From Vallitalea okinawensis (GTDB taxonomy: Bacteria; Bacillota; Clostridia; Lachnospirales; PQDH01): a stretch of DNA of 64,000 nt. A program made the translations under genes and the position numbers. Numbering within the stretch: position 1 is the stretch's first letter; every line of letters begins with the position of its first letter. Under the pieces are notes generated by a model. That model was given only the letters and a program-made list of their open reading frames with translations, was not told the origin of the DNA and did not search any database. The DNA lies in NCBI RefSeq assembly GCF_002964605.1, contig NZ_PQDH01000001.1, positions 372,001 through 436,000 of the forward strand, read 5' to 3'. Of the stretch, positions 1-9,317 are shown one piece after another.

Positions 1-2
1 AA

Positions 3-1064
3 ACATATTCTAGAAGTAATTTAGGTGAAATGGTAACTTATAAAGTAGATAATCAGCAATATCTAATCAGTAGTGTCCCCTCAGATACTACTGGTTGGTA
101 TCTCATCTCTGCTTTACCCTTGAAATTTATCAAAGAAGGTTCCAAACAAATACGGCTATTTACATTATTTGTTGCCATCATAGCAGTATTAATTTCTGTA
201 TCCATGTCAACTTATTTATCAGGTCTTATCTCTTCACGATTAGGCTCTTTGATGCTAAAAATTAGGAAGGTGGAGGAAAATTATTACACTCCTTTAGAAT
301 CTATCGAGGGTCACGATGAGATAGGTAAGCTGGATCATGTATTTAATAATATGATTAATGAGATCAAGCATCTTATCGATACAGAATATAAATCAAGAAT
401 AATTAGAGATAGTGCCAAATTGGATCTCTTACAAGAGCAAATTAATCCACACCTTTTGTACAATACTCTTTCGACCATTGGTTGGCAAGCCAAGCAAAGT
501 GGTAATATGGCCATATTTGATATAACAAATAGCTTAATTCGTTTCTACAGAACCTCGCTTAATAGAGGTGAAGTTATTATACCCGTCAAACAAGAAATAG
601 CCATGACTTTAGAGTATATCGATCTCATTCAATATACCTATAGGTTAGATTTTGAGAAGAAGATTTTTATAGATGAAGAGGTTTATCAATACCATACTAT
701 TAAACTTATATTGCAACCTATTATTGAAAACGCCATTATGCATGGCATTAGGTATATGGAGGAAAATGCTCTCCTACAATTAAGCTGCCGTGTCAATAAT
801 AATCGAATCATCCTTACTATTGAAGATAATGGTAATGGAATGGATGAAAAAACTGTGCAAGCATTATTATCTACAGATCTCAATAGTCTTGATAAAGGAT
901 ATGGTTTAAGTAACGTTATTAAAAGATTAAAGCTTTATTATGGTGATCGCCACAAAGTGTCTATAAAAAGTAATTTAGGTATTGGGACATTAATAAGCAT
1001 CTCATTAGAAGCAATGGATGAAAGAACTATCAAAGATTATTTGGAGAAACGTTATTTATTATAA
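3..1064 (+). CDS. YesM-family sensor histidine kinase, 5' end outside the window
   Basis: The reading frame is open from the first bases, so the methionine at position 30 is internal and the N-terminal sensor region is missing. What remains has the end of an extracellular sensor domain, one transmembrane segment (about residues 42-64 counted from position 30), a HAMP linker, and a His_kinase domain with the family motif QINPHLLYNTL, in which His141 is the probable phosphorylation site. An HATPase domain follows, with an N-box (IIENAIMHG), a G1 box (IEDNGNGMD) and a GYGLSN loop. Kinases of this family pair with YesN/AraC-type regulators to control sugar uptake. The solute-binding lipoprotein just downstream on the same strand fits that. 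The partner regulator must lie outside the window. Confidence 0.9.
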   Translation, partial: TYSRSNLGEMVTYKVDNQQYLISSVPSDTTGWYLISALPLKFIKEGSKQIRLFTLFVAIIAVLISVSMSTYLSGLISSRLGSLMLKIRKVEENYYTPLESIEGHDEIGKLDHVFNNMINEIKHLIDTEYKSRIIRDSAKLDLLQEQINPHLLYNTLSTIGWQAKQSGNMAIFDITNSLIRFYRTSLNRGEVIIPVKQEIAMTLEYIDLIQYTYRLDFEKKIFIDEEVYQYHTIKLILQPIIENAIMHGIRYMEENALLQLSCRVNNNRIILTIEDNGNGMDEKTVQALLSTDLNSLDKGYGLSNVIKRLKLYYGDRHKVSIKSNLGIGTLISISLEAMDERTIKDYLEKRYLL

Positions 1065-1071
1065 GATCATC

Positions 1072-1133
1072 AATTTGGTCTATATAGTTTGTTAATTTGG
1101 TCTATATATTGTTAATTCAGGCTATATATTGTT
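1072..1133. repeat. Three-copy ~20-bp direct repeat
   Basis: Three consecutive near-identical units occupy 1072-1093, 1094-1113 and 1114-1133. Each begins AATT, carries a (G/A)G(T/G)CTATATA core and ends in TTGTT. The array lies between the kinase stop and the solute-binding protein start, about 115 bases ahead of the latter. It could be a set of operator sites or simple slippage-generated sequence. Confidence 0.6.
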
Positions 1134-1246
1134 AATTAAAGCACTCGAAATGAGAGTTAAAGAAGTTTATAATTGATATTATAAATATAATATTGTAACT
1201 GTATAATAACCTTACATAGACTGCTATATTTTTTGGGGGGCAATTT

Positions 1247-2818
1247 ATGAATAAAGGATTAAAACCTATCTGTTTATTAATTTTCTTAATGCCATTCTTA
1301 TGGGGCTGTACCAGTAGTGATAGCAACCTTAGTCATTCAAAAGAAAACCGAGAAATTACAAAAACCTTACGCATTATGATTCGAGATTGGGATGAAGAGT
1401 TTCCAACTGGGCAGACTCTTACAGATAACTGGACTACACGCTATAGTCAAAAAAACTTTGGAGATCCTAACAATATCATTTTGGAATATGTTCCTATTGA
1501 ACAATCTAACTACTATGATGAACTCAATATTGTAATGGCCTCTGGTAATCCACCTGATATTATCTTTGCCAATCGTAGAGCCTTTGCAATTAATTATGCT
1601 GTTCAAGGCATGTTGCATGATTTAACCGAATACTACAATGCAACAGGGGAAAATCTTAAAACAGCATTAGGTGATAGCCATATCAGAAAATTCGGTATGG
1701 TACACGATGAGCTCAATTTTATTCCTGCTGTCGGTGGAACAACCCCAATTGCGAACAATTGGATACGAAAAGATTGGTTAGATCACTTAGGCTTACCTGT
1801 GCCAACGACTGTGGAACAATGGTATCAAACCTTAAAGACTTTTAAAGAAAAGGATCCTGGTGGTATTGGTACAGAGAATGTGATCCCTTGGGCTATGTAT
1901 GATTTAACTCATCCCACACAATATGAGACTTTCATGGCAGCATTTATTGAGGATATGTCTGAAGAGGATTATTACGCCTACTCCTATATGAATGATTTTC
2001 TAAAACCAGGGTTTGAAGAAGGTTTATACTTTTTAAACAAAATGTATAATGAAGGTTTAATTAGTCCCGAATTTGCCCTTGATCAAGATGAAAAGCAGTT
2101 TGAGAAAGATATCATCTCAGGTAATGCTGGATTTTTTGTAACCAATGCTCTTGATCCTTTATCTACTGACTCAGACAGCATTTACAATGTATTGAAAGAT
2201 AACAATCAAGATGCAGAGATTATACCAATTAATCCTTTTCAAAATAGCAAAGGTCAATACCCAACACCACAATATCAACCTAAAGGTACACACATTATGG
2301 TACCTAAAGTCAGTGATGTACCTGATCTAGCTATGATGTATCTAAATTGGATGGCTGAACCTGAAACTTCAAAAAAACTGTATTGGGGTATTGAAGGATT
2401 AACTTATGAAGCCATCGATGATTTTCCAGTTAAATTACTAACTAATAAGGAAAATGAGCATATAGTACTAAGAGAACTTATCTTATATGATGGACCACCT
2501 GTTCAGGATAAAAAGCAACTATGGAATGTTGTTTCTATGGGTAAAGTAGATTATGATTTATCTATTAAAGCTTTGGAAATAGCATCTACTAATCCCTTTT
2601 ACCGTGAACCTTTTTTCCCTGAACCTCTTGTAAAGGAAGCTAAATATAATACGCTAATGAGGGATGCCATTACTAAGCTTGTTACAAACGCTATTACTTG
2701 TTGTCCATCGGATTTTCAGCAAGTTTTTGAGTCTGGGGTAGCAGATATAATGAAGAATGGTGGATCCCAAATCATCGATGAAAAAAGAGAAGTATATAGA
2801 GAGAGTATTATGAAATAA
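1247..2818 (+). CDS. Extracellular solute-binding lipoprotein (family 1-type, LipO-like)
   Basis: This 523-residue protein has a lipoprotein signal peptide: a short charged start, a hydrophobic stretch and a lipobox LWGC with Cys21 as the lipidation site. The mature part reads as a type-1 extracellular sugar-binding protein (for example ASGNPPDIIFANR and a middle NNWIRKDWLDHLGLPVP). Large members of this kind usually sit beside YesMN two-component systems and ROK or binding-protein-dependent ABC permeases. A strong GGGGGG ribosome site lies about 8 bases upstream of the ATG. No permease gene follows, so the protein may act with a transporter elsewhere or as a sensor partner of the upstream kinase. 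The substrate cannot be read from the sequence. Confidence 0.85.
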   Translation: MNKGLKPICLLIFLMPFLWGCTSSDSNLSHSKENREITKTLRIMIRDWDEEFPTGQTLTDNWTTRYSQKNFGDPNNIILEYVPIEQSNYYDELNIVMASGNPPDIIFANRRAFAINYAVQGMLHDLTEYYNATGENLKTALGDSHIRKFGMVHDELNFIPAVGGTTPIANNWIRKDWLDHLGLPVPTTVEQWYQTLKTFKEKDPGGIGTENVIPWAMYDLTHPTQYETFMAAFIEDMSEEDYYAYSYMNDFLKPGFEEGLYFLNKMYNEGLISPEFALDQDEKQFEKDIISGNAGFFVTNALDPLSTDSDSIYNVLKDNNQDAEIIPINPFQNSKGQYPTPQYQPKGTHIMVPKVSDVPDLAMMYLNWMAEPETSKKLYWGIEGLTYEAIDDFPVKLLTNKENEHIVLRELILYDGPPVQDKKQLWNVVSMGKVDYDLSIKALEIASTNPFYREPFFPEPLVKEAKYNTLMRDAITKLVTNAITCCPSDFQQVFESGVADIMKNGGSQIIDEKREVYRESIMK

Positions 2819-2820
2819 CA

Positions 2821-2854
2821 ATAGCGTAAGATAGACATATCTATCTTACGCTAT
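2821..2854. terminator. Perfect 15-bp hairpin between convergent genes
   Basis: Arms 2821-2835 and 2840-2854 are perfectly complementary around a 4-base loop. The hairpin sits between the stops of the solute-binding protein (plus) and the chemoreceptor (minus). U-tracts on either side are weak, so it is a bidirectional terminator or 3'-end stabiliser. Confidence 0.7.
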
Positions 2855-2865
2855 TTAGTATAATG

Positions 2866-4821
2866 TTACTCCCATTTAAAATGAGCAATTTTATTATCTA
2901 ATTGTACACTTAAGCCTTTTAGGTGCTCTGCTGCTTTTGCCACCTCTTCTACACGATCTGATTGATGATGCATAGCTGTACTCACTTGTTCTGATGCAGC
3001 AGCTGTTTCTTGAGATACTGAAGTCACATTTTCAATCGTACATAAAATCAAGTCTTTTTCTTTATCAATTTGTTCGATTGACTGAACCATATTATCAATG
3101 ATGTCGATAATGTCTTTTATAGCATAGGATATGGATTCAACAGAAACATTTACATGTCCAACTGACTGTGTTTGTTCGACAGAACTTCTTTTCACATCCT
3201 TCATTATTTCTACTGTATGCATGGAATTCTCTTGTATTGTGTTGATGATGCCATTAATTTGATTGGTAGCCTCACTGGTGTTAACGGCAAGGTTTCGAAT
3301 TTCACCTGCTACAACTGCAAATCCTCGTCCATATTCTCCAGCCCTGGCTGCTTCAATAGAAGCATTTAAGGAAAGTAAATTGGTTTGTTGAGCTATGGTT
3401 TCAATGGATTCTAATATCTGATTGACTTTTAATGATTGTTGATTCAATTCAATAATTGCTGTTTCGACTCTTTCAATGGCTTGATTTTGCTCCTTGGTTT
3501 TTATTTGAAGGTTATTAACGGCTTGCTCACCACTGCTGTTGGATTTTTTCACCATATTCGTTGATTGCAAAACTGTTTCCCTTTGATGATTTAAACTAGC
3601 TAATCTGTCTGATAGTTTTAATAGAATATGAGCTCCATTTTCAGCCTCCTGACTTTGTTCAGCTGATCCTTTTGCAATTTCAATAGAAGAAGTAGCTACT
3701 TGCTGTGCTGAGATACTGGCTTCTTCAGCTGTATTTGTTAGCATTTCTGATGCTTTAGATATATCAATTGATACATGTTTAAGGCTGCTAACCAATTGTC
3801 CAACCTCTTCCACCATACTATTAAATCCTTCACCAAGCCATTTTATTTCATCATTACTTTTAATTAAACTCCTTACACGAAAATCCCCATTCTTAGTTTT
3901 TTCAAAGTCTTTAAGTAAACTATTTATATTACTAGATAATCTCCTGGACATTAACGTCGTCATGATCAAAGCACTTACAAAAGTAAGAATACCAATAATA
4001 ATAGTCGTAATGATTAATTCCATGGTATCTTCCGAAATTTCATCCCGATTAACAGCAGCTACAAGGGTACAGTTTAGCTTTCCTACTGGGACAGAAACAA
4101 AGAAGTTATTTTTATTTTCAATATGACTAATATCCAATCCAATCTTATCTGAAACTTTATGGGTTAAGATAGTCTTATTCTGATCAAGTAGCATGGCATA
4201 GCCCTCCTTACCAATCTTAAGGTTATTAACTTCATTACCTATTTTACTGATAAGAACATCAATCCCAACTATACCAATAACCTCCTCATTCTTGCTAATA
4301 GGTGCCATAATACGAATGATAGGCTGACCATTAAAATCTTTGATAGGTTCTGATATTAATACTTTATCTTGCTCTTGAGTTTCTAAATACCACTCTTTCT
4401 CAGTTGGCTTATAGTCTTTTGGCAGTTTAATCTCTGGTGATGAAAATATCTCCCCTTGCTGTGTAACTAGAAAAATTCGCTCTGCCATTTCATTAGATAC
4501 CATATAGTTCTCAAAGGAATCATATAAACGATCCATGATGATACTTCGTAAATTACCATTTGCAATATCTACCACATAATCAGCTCTTGAGAACTCATCT
4601 ACTTTTTGTTCAAAGGTATTAATTAAAGCATCCAATATCTCAGCTTCTTTAGTAATTAACTGTAAGGAGGTTGATTCTAAGTTTTTCTCTAATAGCTTTG
4701 ATGCCTTATAGTAGGAGCTGCCTCCAAAAATAACAAGTAAAGCTGTGATGATAATAAAAAATAGTAATCTAATCTTAAAACCTATGCCATAAACTTTTTT
4801 CTTATCTTGTTTATTTTTTAT
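2866..4821 (-). CDS. Methyl-accepting chemotaxis protein with apparent AUA start
   Basis: A transmembrane chemoreceptor. Read in frame, the protein starts with about 15 polar residues, a transmembrane helix ([16 protein letters not shown]), a periplasmic dCache-type sensor domain ([19 protein letters not shown]), a second transmembrane helix, HAMP, and a cytoplasmic signalling coiled coil with the conserved tip [16 protein letters not shown]. No ATG, GTG or TTG lies in frame ahead of the first helix. The first in-frame TTG (4635) would remove the helix and part of the sensor. A GGAGGGG ribosome site is followed after 5 bases by ATA at 4819-4821, giving about 651 residues. The gene follows oppF by 20 bases, so it may sense peptides handled by the transporter. 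An ATG-to-ATA mutation or sequencing error is the alternative. Confidence 0.88.
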   Translation of the reverse strand: MKNKQDKKKVYGIGFKIRLLFFIIITALLVIFGGSSYYKASKLLEKNLESTSLQLITKEAEILDALINTFEQKVDEFSRADYVVDIANGNLRSIIMDRLYDSFENYMVSNEMAERIFLVTQQGEIFSSPEIKLPKDYKPTEKEWYLETQEQDKVLISEPIKDFNGQPIIRIMAPISKNEEVIGIVGIDVLISKIGNEVNNLKIGKEGYAMLLDQNKTILTHKVSDKIGLDISHIENKNNFFVSVPVGKLNCTLVAAVNRDEISEDTMELIITTIIIGILTFVSALIMTTLMSRRLSSNINSLLKDFEKTKNGDFRVRSLIKSNDEIKWLGEGFNSMVEEVGQLVSSLKHVSIDISKASEMLTNTAEEASISAQQVATSSIEIAKGSAEQSQEAENGAHILLKLSDRLASLNHQRETVLQSTNMVKKSNSSGEQAVNNLQIKTKEQNQAIERVETAIIELNQQSLKVNQILESIETIAQQTNLLSLNASIEAARAGEYGRGFAVVAGEIRNLAVNTSEATNQINGIINTIQENSMHTVEIMKDVKRSSVEQTQSVGHVNVSVESISYAIKDIIDIIDNMVQSIEQIDKEKDLILCTIENVTSVSQETAAASEQVSTAMHHQSDRVEEVAKAAEHLKGLSVQLDNKIAHFKWE

Positions 4822-4841
4822 TGTTACCCCTCCTAAATCCT

Positions 4842-5873
4842 TCAGGCAATACTGTAATCTTGCTTACTTATTCCATTTAACTTCAATTCCTCGGCGTGGT
4901 GGCAGCACACAAAGTGTCCATCCTCCATTTCCTGTAATCCTGGTGTAGTCTTCTTACACTTCTCTGTCATGTGAGGACACCTTGGATGGAAATGACACCC
5001 AGTAGGTGGTTTAACTGGATTTGGGACTTCTCCTTGTAAGATAATTCGCTCATTTTCATTATCAGGATCTGGCACTGGTACGGCAGATAATAAAGCCTCT
5101 GTATACGGATGTTTTGGATGAAAAAATAAATCATCTGTAGATGCTAACTCTACTATTCTTCCTAAATACATAACAGCAACTCTATCGGATATATGTTCAA
5201 CGACAGAAAGGTCATGAGCAATAAAAACATAGGTGGTTTCAAATTCCTTTTGTAAATCTTTAAGAAGGTTAATAATCTGGGCTTGAATAGATACGTCCAA
5301 AGCTGAAACAGCTTCATCACATACAATGAGCTTAGGTGATGTAATTAGGGCTCTAGCAATTCCAATACGCTGTCGCTGTCCTCCAGAAAAGGCATGGGGA
5401 TAGCGCTTTAGAAAACTGATATTTAGTCCAGTTTTTTCTGCCATTAACTTAACACGCTCTTCTATCTCTGTTCTACTTAATTTGAAATTGGCTTTAAGTG
5501 GTTCACTAATGATATCAAATACTGTCATTCTTGGATCTAAAGAAGAATTAGGATCCTGAAAGATCATCTGGATATCTTTTCTAACTTGTTTATATGTATT
5601 TTTCTTTGCCTTTAGAAAGTCGACTTGTTCACCATCTTCACCATTATATAGAACTTCACCTGTGGTTGCATTAATTCCTCTAACAATGCATCTACCTAGC
5701 GTAGTCTTACCGCAGCCTGATTCTCCTACGATACCTAATGTTTCGCCCTTTTGTATAGAAAATGATACATTAGAAACTGCTTTAACAGTTGTATTCTTTG
5801 ATTTACCTAAATTCCCTGACTTTACAACAAAATCTTTTGTTAGGTTCTTTACTTCTAAAATATTATCTGACAT
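4842..5873 (-). CDS. oppF: Oligopeptide ABC transporter ATP-binding protein OppF/DppF
   Basis: This 343-residue ATPase of a peptide/nickel-type ABC importer has a Walker [10 protein letters not shown], signature SGGQRQR, Walker [13 protein letters not shown] and the H-loop ([10 protein letters not shown]). The C-terminal oligopeptide-transporter extension contains HFHPRCPHM and further Cys residues, as is usual for DppF/OppF. It is the last transporter gene of the minus-strand operon oppA-B-C-D-F, 37 bases after oppD, and is followed by the chemoreceptor gene. Confidence 0.93.
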   Translation of the reverse strand: MSDNILEVKNLTKDFVVKSGNLGKSKNTTVKAVSNVSFSIQKGETLGIVGESGCGKTTLGRCIVRGINATTGEVLYNGEDGEQVDFLKAKKNTYKQVRKDIQMIFQDPNSSLDPRMTVFDIISEPLKANFKLSRTEIEERVKLMAEKTGLNISFLKRYPHAFSGGQRQRIGIARALITSPKLIVCDEAVSALDVSIQAQIINLLKDLQKEFETTYVFIAHDLSVVEHISDRVAVMYLGRIVELASTDDLFFHPKHPYTEALLSAVPVPDPDNENERIILQGEVPNPVKPPTGCHFHPRCPHMTEKCKKTTPGLQEMEDGHFVCCHHAEELKLNGISKQDYSIA

Positions 5874-5910
5874 GAGTCTCCTCCATTTCTATATTCTTCT
5901 TAGGAAAAAA

Positions 5911-6936
5911 TCACTTTTTCTTATAATGGAAGCAGCTGACCCAATGATTTGGTGATACCTCTATGTCCGTTACTTCCTGCTGATCACACAAGCCTTCAAT
6001 TCTTTGCTCACATCGATCATAAAACCCACATCTTTCAGGTAAATTTATAGGGACGGGTACTGTTCCCTCTATGGATTCCAATCTTTTCTTCGTTGTATCA
6101 CCCATTACAGGAACCGAACGCAATAATCCTTTTGTATAAGGGTGCTTAGGGTTTTTAAATACTTCCCTGACAGATGCCTTCTCAACTATTTTACCTAAAT
6201 ACATAACCGCTACCTCATCGCACATTTCAGCTACTGTACCAAGGTCATGGGTTATAAAAAGTATGGCTGTGTCCATATCCTTTTTCAAATCTTTCATCAA
6301 TTCTAATACTTGAGCCTGGATTGTAACATCAAGTGCTGTAGTTGGCTCATCTGCTATCAATAATGCTGGATTGCAGGCAAGTGCCATTGCAATCATAGCT
6401 CTTTGTCGCATACCACCTGAAAACTCATGGGGGTATTGCTTGATCCTTTTTTCAGGATTTGCAATCCCTACTTTGTCTAGCATCTCAATGGCTATTCTTT
6501 CCGCTTCTTTTTTATCTTTAGTTCGGTGAAGGAGAATATTCTCCATAATTTGATTACCAATGGTATAAAAAGGTGAAAAGGCAGTCATGGGTTCTTGGAA
6601 AATCATTGATATTTTCCCCCCACGAATAGCACGAATTTCAGAGCTATCATTATTCAATTCTAATATATTGTTTGACTTTTTATCTTTATATTCATCATTA
6701 TAAAAATACACTTCACCTGATAAATCACTTGTTTTAGGATTGATACGAATAATAGCTTTACTAGTCAAACTTTTACCACAGCCCGACTCGCCTACAAGGC
6801 CTAGGGTTTTACCCTTTTCTAATGTAAAGCTAATCCCATCTACAGCTTTCAATATACCCTCATCTGTATTAAAGTGCACTCTTAAATCTTTTACTTCAAG
6901 TAACGTTTCCTTTTGTTGACTCTTTGCATTTTCCAT
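5911..6936 (-). CDS. oppD: Oligopeptide ABC transporter ATP-binding protein OppD/DppD
   Basis: This is the second ATPase of the importer, about 341 residues. It carries Walker A GESGCGKSL, Q-loop MIFQEPMTAF, signature SGGMRQR, Walker B ALLIADEPTTALD and a C-terminal Cys-containing oligopeptide extension (CGFYDRCEQ). The start was placed at ATG 6934-6936 because GGAGG lies six bases ahead of it. An in-frame ATG four codons earlier overlaps that ribosome site. OppD and OppF form the heterodimeric motor on the cytoplasmic side. Confidence 0.93.
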   Translation of the reverse strand: MENAKSQQKETLLEVKDLRVHFNTDEGILKAVDGISFTLEKGKTLGLVGESGCGKSLTSKAIIRINPKTSDLSGEVYFYNDEYKDKKSNNILELNNDSSEIRAIRGGKISMIFQEPMTAFSPFYTIGNQIMENILLHRTKDKKEAERIAIEMLDKVGIANPEKRIKQYPHEFSGGMRQRAMIAMALACNPALLIADEPTTALDVTIQAQVLELMKDLKKDMDTAILFITHDLGTVAEMCDEVAVMYLGKIVEKASVREVFKNPKHPYTKGLLRSVPVMGDTTKKRLESIEGTVPVPINLPERCGFYDRCEQRIEGLCDQQEVTDIEVSPNHWVSCFHYKKK

Positions 6937-6975
6937 AATAACCTCCATTAAACGATTTCAAGTTGCATAAAAGTT

Positions 6976-8124
6976 CTATTTATAAGGGTCTGCAGCATCC
7001 CGTAATCCATCACCAAAGAAGTTAAAGGCTAATACTGCAACAACTACGTAAATTAAAGGAATTAATTTCCATGGGTATAACGCAACATTCTGAACTTGTT
7101 GTGCTTCTTGAAGTAAAACACCCCAACTTGTAGCTGGTGGTCTAATTCCTAAGCCAAGGAAACTCATTGATGTTTCACCAACAATCATACTTGGAATCCC
7201 TAAGGTCATATTAACAATTAAGTAACTCATAAAACCAGGTACCAGGTGTTTAACAATAATTTTTATATCACTTACTCCTGCCACTTTTGCTGCCATGACA
7301 TAATCTTCTTGACTTAACGACATAAAGCTACTTCTAACAACCCTTGCAAGACCCGTCCAAGTAATGAATGATATGATAATCGTAATATATAAATACATCT
7401 TAACAATGGGTACATCAGCTGGTATGGCAGCAGATAATGCCATCCATAATGGTAAAGTAGGGAAGGACATTAAAACCTCAATAATCCTTTGAATGACTGC
7501 ATCCACAACACCCCCGAAATAGCCTGAAATCCCACCTATTAATATACCTAAAACAAAACTTATACCCACCCCCACAAAAGGTATTGTAAGAGAGATTTGA
7601 CTACCTAATAGTATTCTCGAGAATAAATCTCTGCCCATACTGTCTGTGCCAAATATAAAAATTCTACCAGGTTCCTCAACCCCAAAAAGATGTATATCTG
7701 TTGGTATTAAGCCAAATAACTTATACTCCACACCTCTATAAAAGAACTGAATAGGTAAAATTGTTTCTGTATCTTCAACAAATATTTTTCTTAATGTTTC
7801 GGGATCCCTTTCCGTTTTTAATGGATAGACAAAAGGTCTTATGTGAAACTTTCCCGCCTCATCGAACCAATGGATATCAGTAGGTGGACAGTTCATATAG
7901 GTACTGTCATAACTTGTTAATCCTTGTGGTGCAATAAAAGGTGCAAAGATTACTTGTAAATAAAGTATACCTAGTATAATCATACTTACTCTTGCTAGTT
8001 TATGCTTTATTAATTTACGTCCCATCAAAGCCCATTGCGATGCCATGTAATATTTTTCAGATAAATCTTTATCCTTCTTTCTTCTTATAAAAGTTCTTGT
8101 TATGTTCTCTAATTTTATTTTCAT
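6976..8124 (-). CDS. oppC: Oligopeptide ABC transporter permease OppC
   Basis: A 382-residue inner-membrane permease of the BPD_transp_1 family. It starts with a cytoplasmic segment and one transmembrane helix (VSMIILGILYLQVIF), then an extracytoplasmic region of over 100 residues before the remaining helices. The EAA loop reads EDYVMAAKVAGVSDIKIIVK, the contact site for the ATPases. The enlarged first loop makes it longer than the ~300-residue E. coli form, which is common in clostridial dpp/opp systems. It lies 3 bases after oppB, so the two are translationally close. Confidence 0.92.
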   Translation of the reverse strand: MKIKLENITRTFIRRKKDKDLSEKYYMASQWALMGRKLIKHKLARVSMIILGILYLQVIFAPFIAPQGLTSYDSTYMNCPPTDIHWFDEAGKFHIRPFVYPLKTERDPETLRKIFVEDTETILPIQFFYRGVEYKLFGLIPTDIHLFGVEEPGRIFIFGTDSMGRDLFSRILLGSQISLTIPFVGVGISFVLGILIGGISGYFGGVVDAVIQRIIEVLMSFPTLPLWMALSAAIPADVPIVKMYLYITIIISFITWTGLARVVRSSFMSLSQEDYVMAAKVAGVSDIKIIVKHLVPGFMSYLIVNMTLGIPSMIVGETSMSFLGLGIRPPATSWGVLLQEAQQVQNVALYPWKLIPLIYVVVAVLAFNFFGDGLRDAADPYK

Positions 8125-8127
8125 AGT

Positions 8128-9126
8128 CTACATTCCTTTACCATCTATACGAATTCTTGGATCTAACCACGCTAATAATATATCAGAAATAAGGGTTCCT
8201 ATTACTGTTAGAATCGCCATAAAAAGCAACCATGTTCCAGCAAGATACATGTCTTGATTCATTAAAGCCTTATACATGACAGGTCCTTGAGTTGGAAGAT
8301 TCAAGACGATGGCTGTTATAGTCGAACCACTAAAGATACCCGTTAGCGACCAACCAAGTGTACTAACAATTGGATTAATAGCTGCACGTACACAATATTT
8401 GTAAAGTATCCACTTTTCTTTAAGACCTTTTGATCTTGCCGTTAGCACATAGTGTCTATCTAATTGATCAAGCATTTGGGCTCTCATGGTACGAATCAAA
8501 CCACAAGTACCTGCTGTTCCTATTACGATGACAGGTATAATCATATGTTTTAATAAATCCATAACTTTAGCAAATGTCCATGCACTGTGAAGGTATTCAG
8601 GTGAAATAAGACCTAACATTGGGTCGCCAAAATAGACAAAGGCTAAATACATTAATATAATTGCTAAGAGAAAGTTCGGTGTAGCCATACCTAGAAAGCC
8701 AATGATGGTTGCTAAATAATCACCGAAAGAATACTGTTTCACAGCACTATAAATACCTATTGGTATAGATACTAAATAAGTAAAAGCCATCGTTACTAAA
8801 GAGATAAAAATAGTTATGCCCATCCTCTCTTTAATAACATAGGTTACTGGACGATTATAGGTGAAAGAGTATCCAAAATCACCTTCTGTAATGATATTTT
8901 TCACCCACTTCCCATATTGGATATACCAAGGTTGATCTAAACCATAATGTTCCCTCATTTCTTCCAGCCTTTGCTGGGTAAAACTTTCGCCATCTGCTTC
9001 CATACGTGCAGTATAGTGACTTATAAAATCTCCTGGTGGTAACTGGATAACATAAAATACCAAAATAGAAATAATAAAGACTATGGGAATCATAGTCAAT
9101 ATTCTTCGAATCATATAATTTAACAT
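8128..9126 (-). CDS. oppB: Oligopeptide ABC transporter permease OppB
   Basis: A 332-residue permease with the typical OppB start (MIRRILTMIPIVFIISILVF), a 70-90 residue external loop and then five more helices. Its EAA-type loop contains RHYVLTARSKGLKEKWILYK. It pairs with OppC to form the translocation pore. A GGAGGAAGG ribosome site precedes the ATG. Between it and oppA lie 190 bases with a stable hairpin, so its level is probably set partly by processing of the oppA message. Confidence 0.92.
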   Translation of the reverse strand: MLNYMIRRILTMIPIVFIISILVFYVIQLPPGDFISHYTARMEADGESFTQQRLEEMREHYGLDQPWYIQYGKWVKNIITEGDFGYSFTYNRPVTYVIKERMGITIFISLVTMAFTYLVSIPIGIYSAVKQYSFGDYLATIIGFLGMATPNFLLAIILMYLAFVYFGDPMLGLISPEYLHSAWTFAKVMDLLKHMIIPVIVIGTAGTCGLIRTMRAQMLDQLDRHYVLTARSKGLKEKWILYKYCVRAAINPIVSTLGWSLTGIFSGSTITAIVLNLPTQGPVMYKALMNQDMYLAGTWLLFMAILTVIGTLISDILLAWLDPRIRIDGKGM

Positions 9127-9281
9127 GACGTCTTCCTTCCTCCCAAATTTAATAGAGAGATTATTTAATCTAATTATTCTTTATTTTTTTAATATTTTGA
9201 ATTTATTATGTGATTTATAAGATCAATGAAGAATATATTGAATAATCTAGGATTATATTACTCTCTATATTTCTGAATTAT

Positions 9282-9308
9282 AGGTGGAGAGATTATAGCT
9301 CTCCACCT
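9282..9308 (-). terminator. Intercistronic hairpin after oppA
   Basis: A perfect 10-bp stem (AGGTGGAGAG against CTCTCCACCT) with a 7-base loop lies just past the oppA stop on the minus strand. There is no U-tract, so full termination is unlikely. Such hairpins usually protect the binding-protein message, giving more OppA than permease. The rest of 9127-9317 is AT-rich with no gene. Confidence 0.7.
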
Positions 9309-9317
9309 GTTAATAGT

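Noticed and set aside
1072-1133. CRISPR array
   Set aside because: Units are adjacent with no spacers and only three copies.
4635-4635. TTG start for the chemoreceptor
   Set aside because: It would remove the N-terminal transmembrane helix and part of the sensor domain; the frame extends upstream to a ribosome site followed by ATA.
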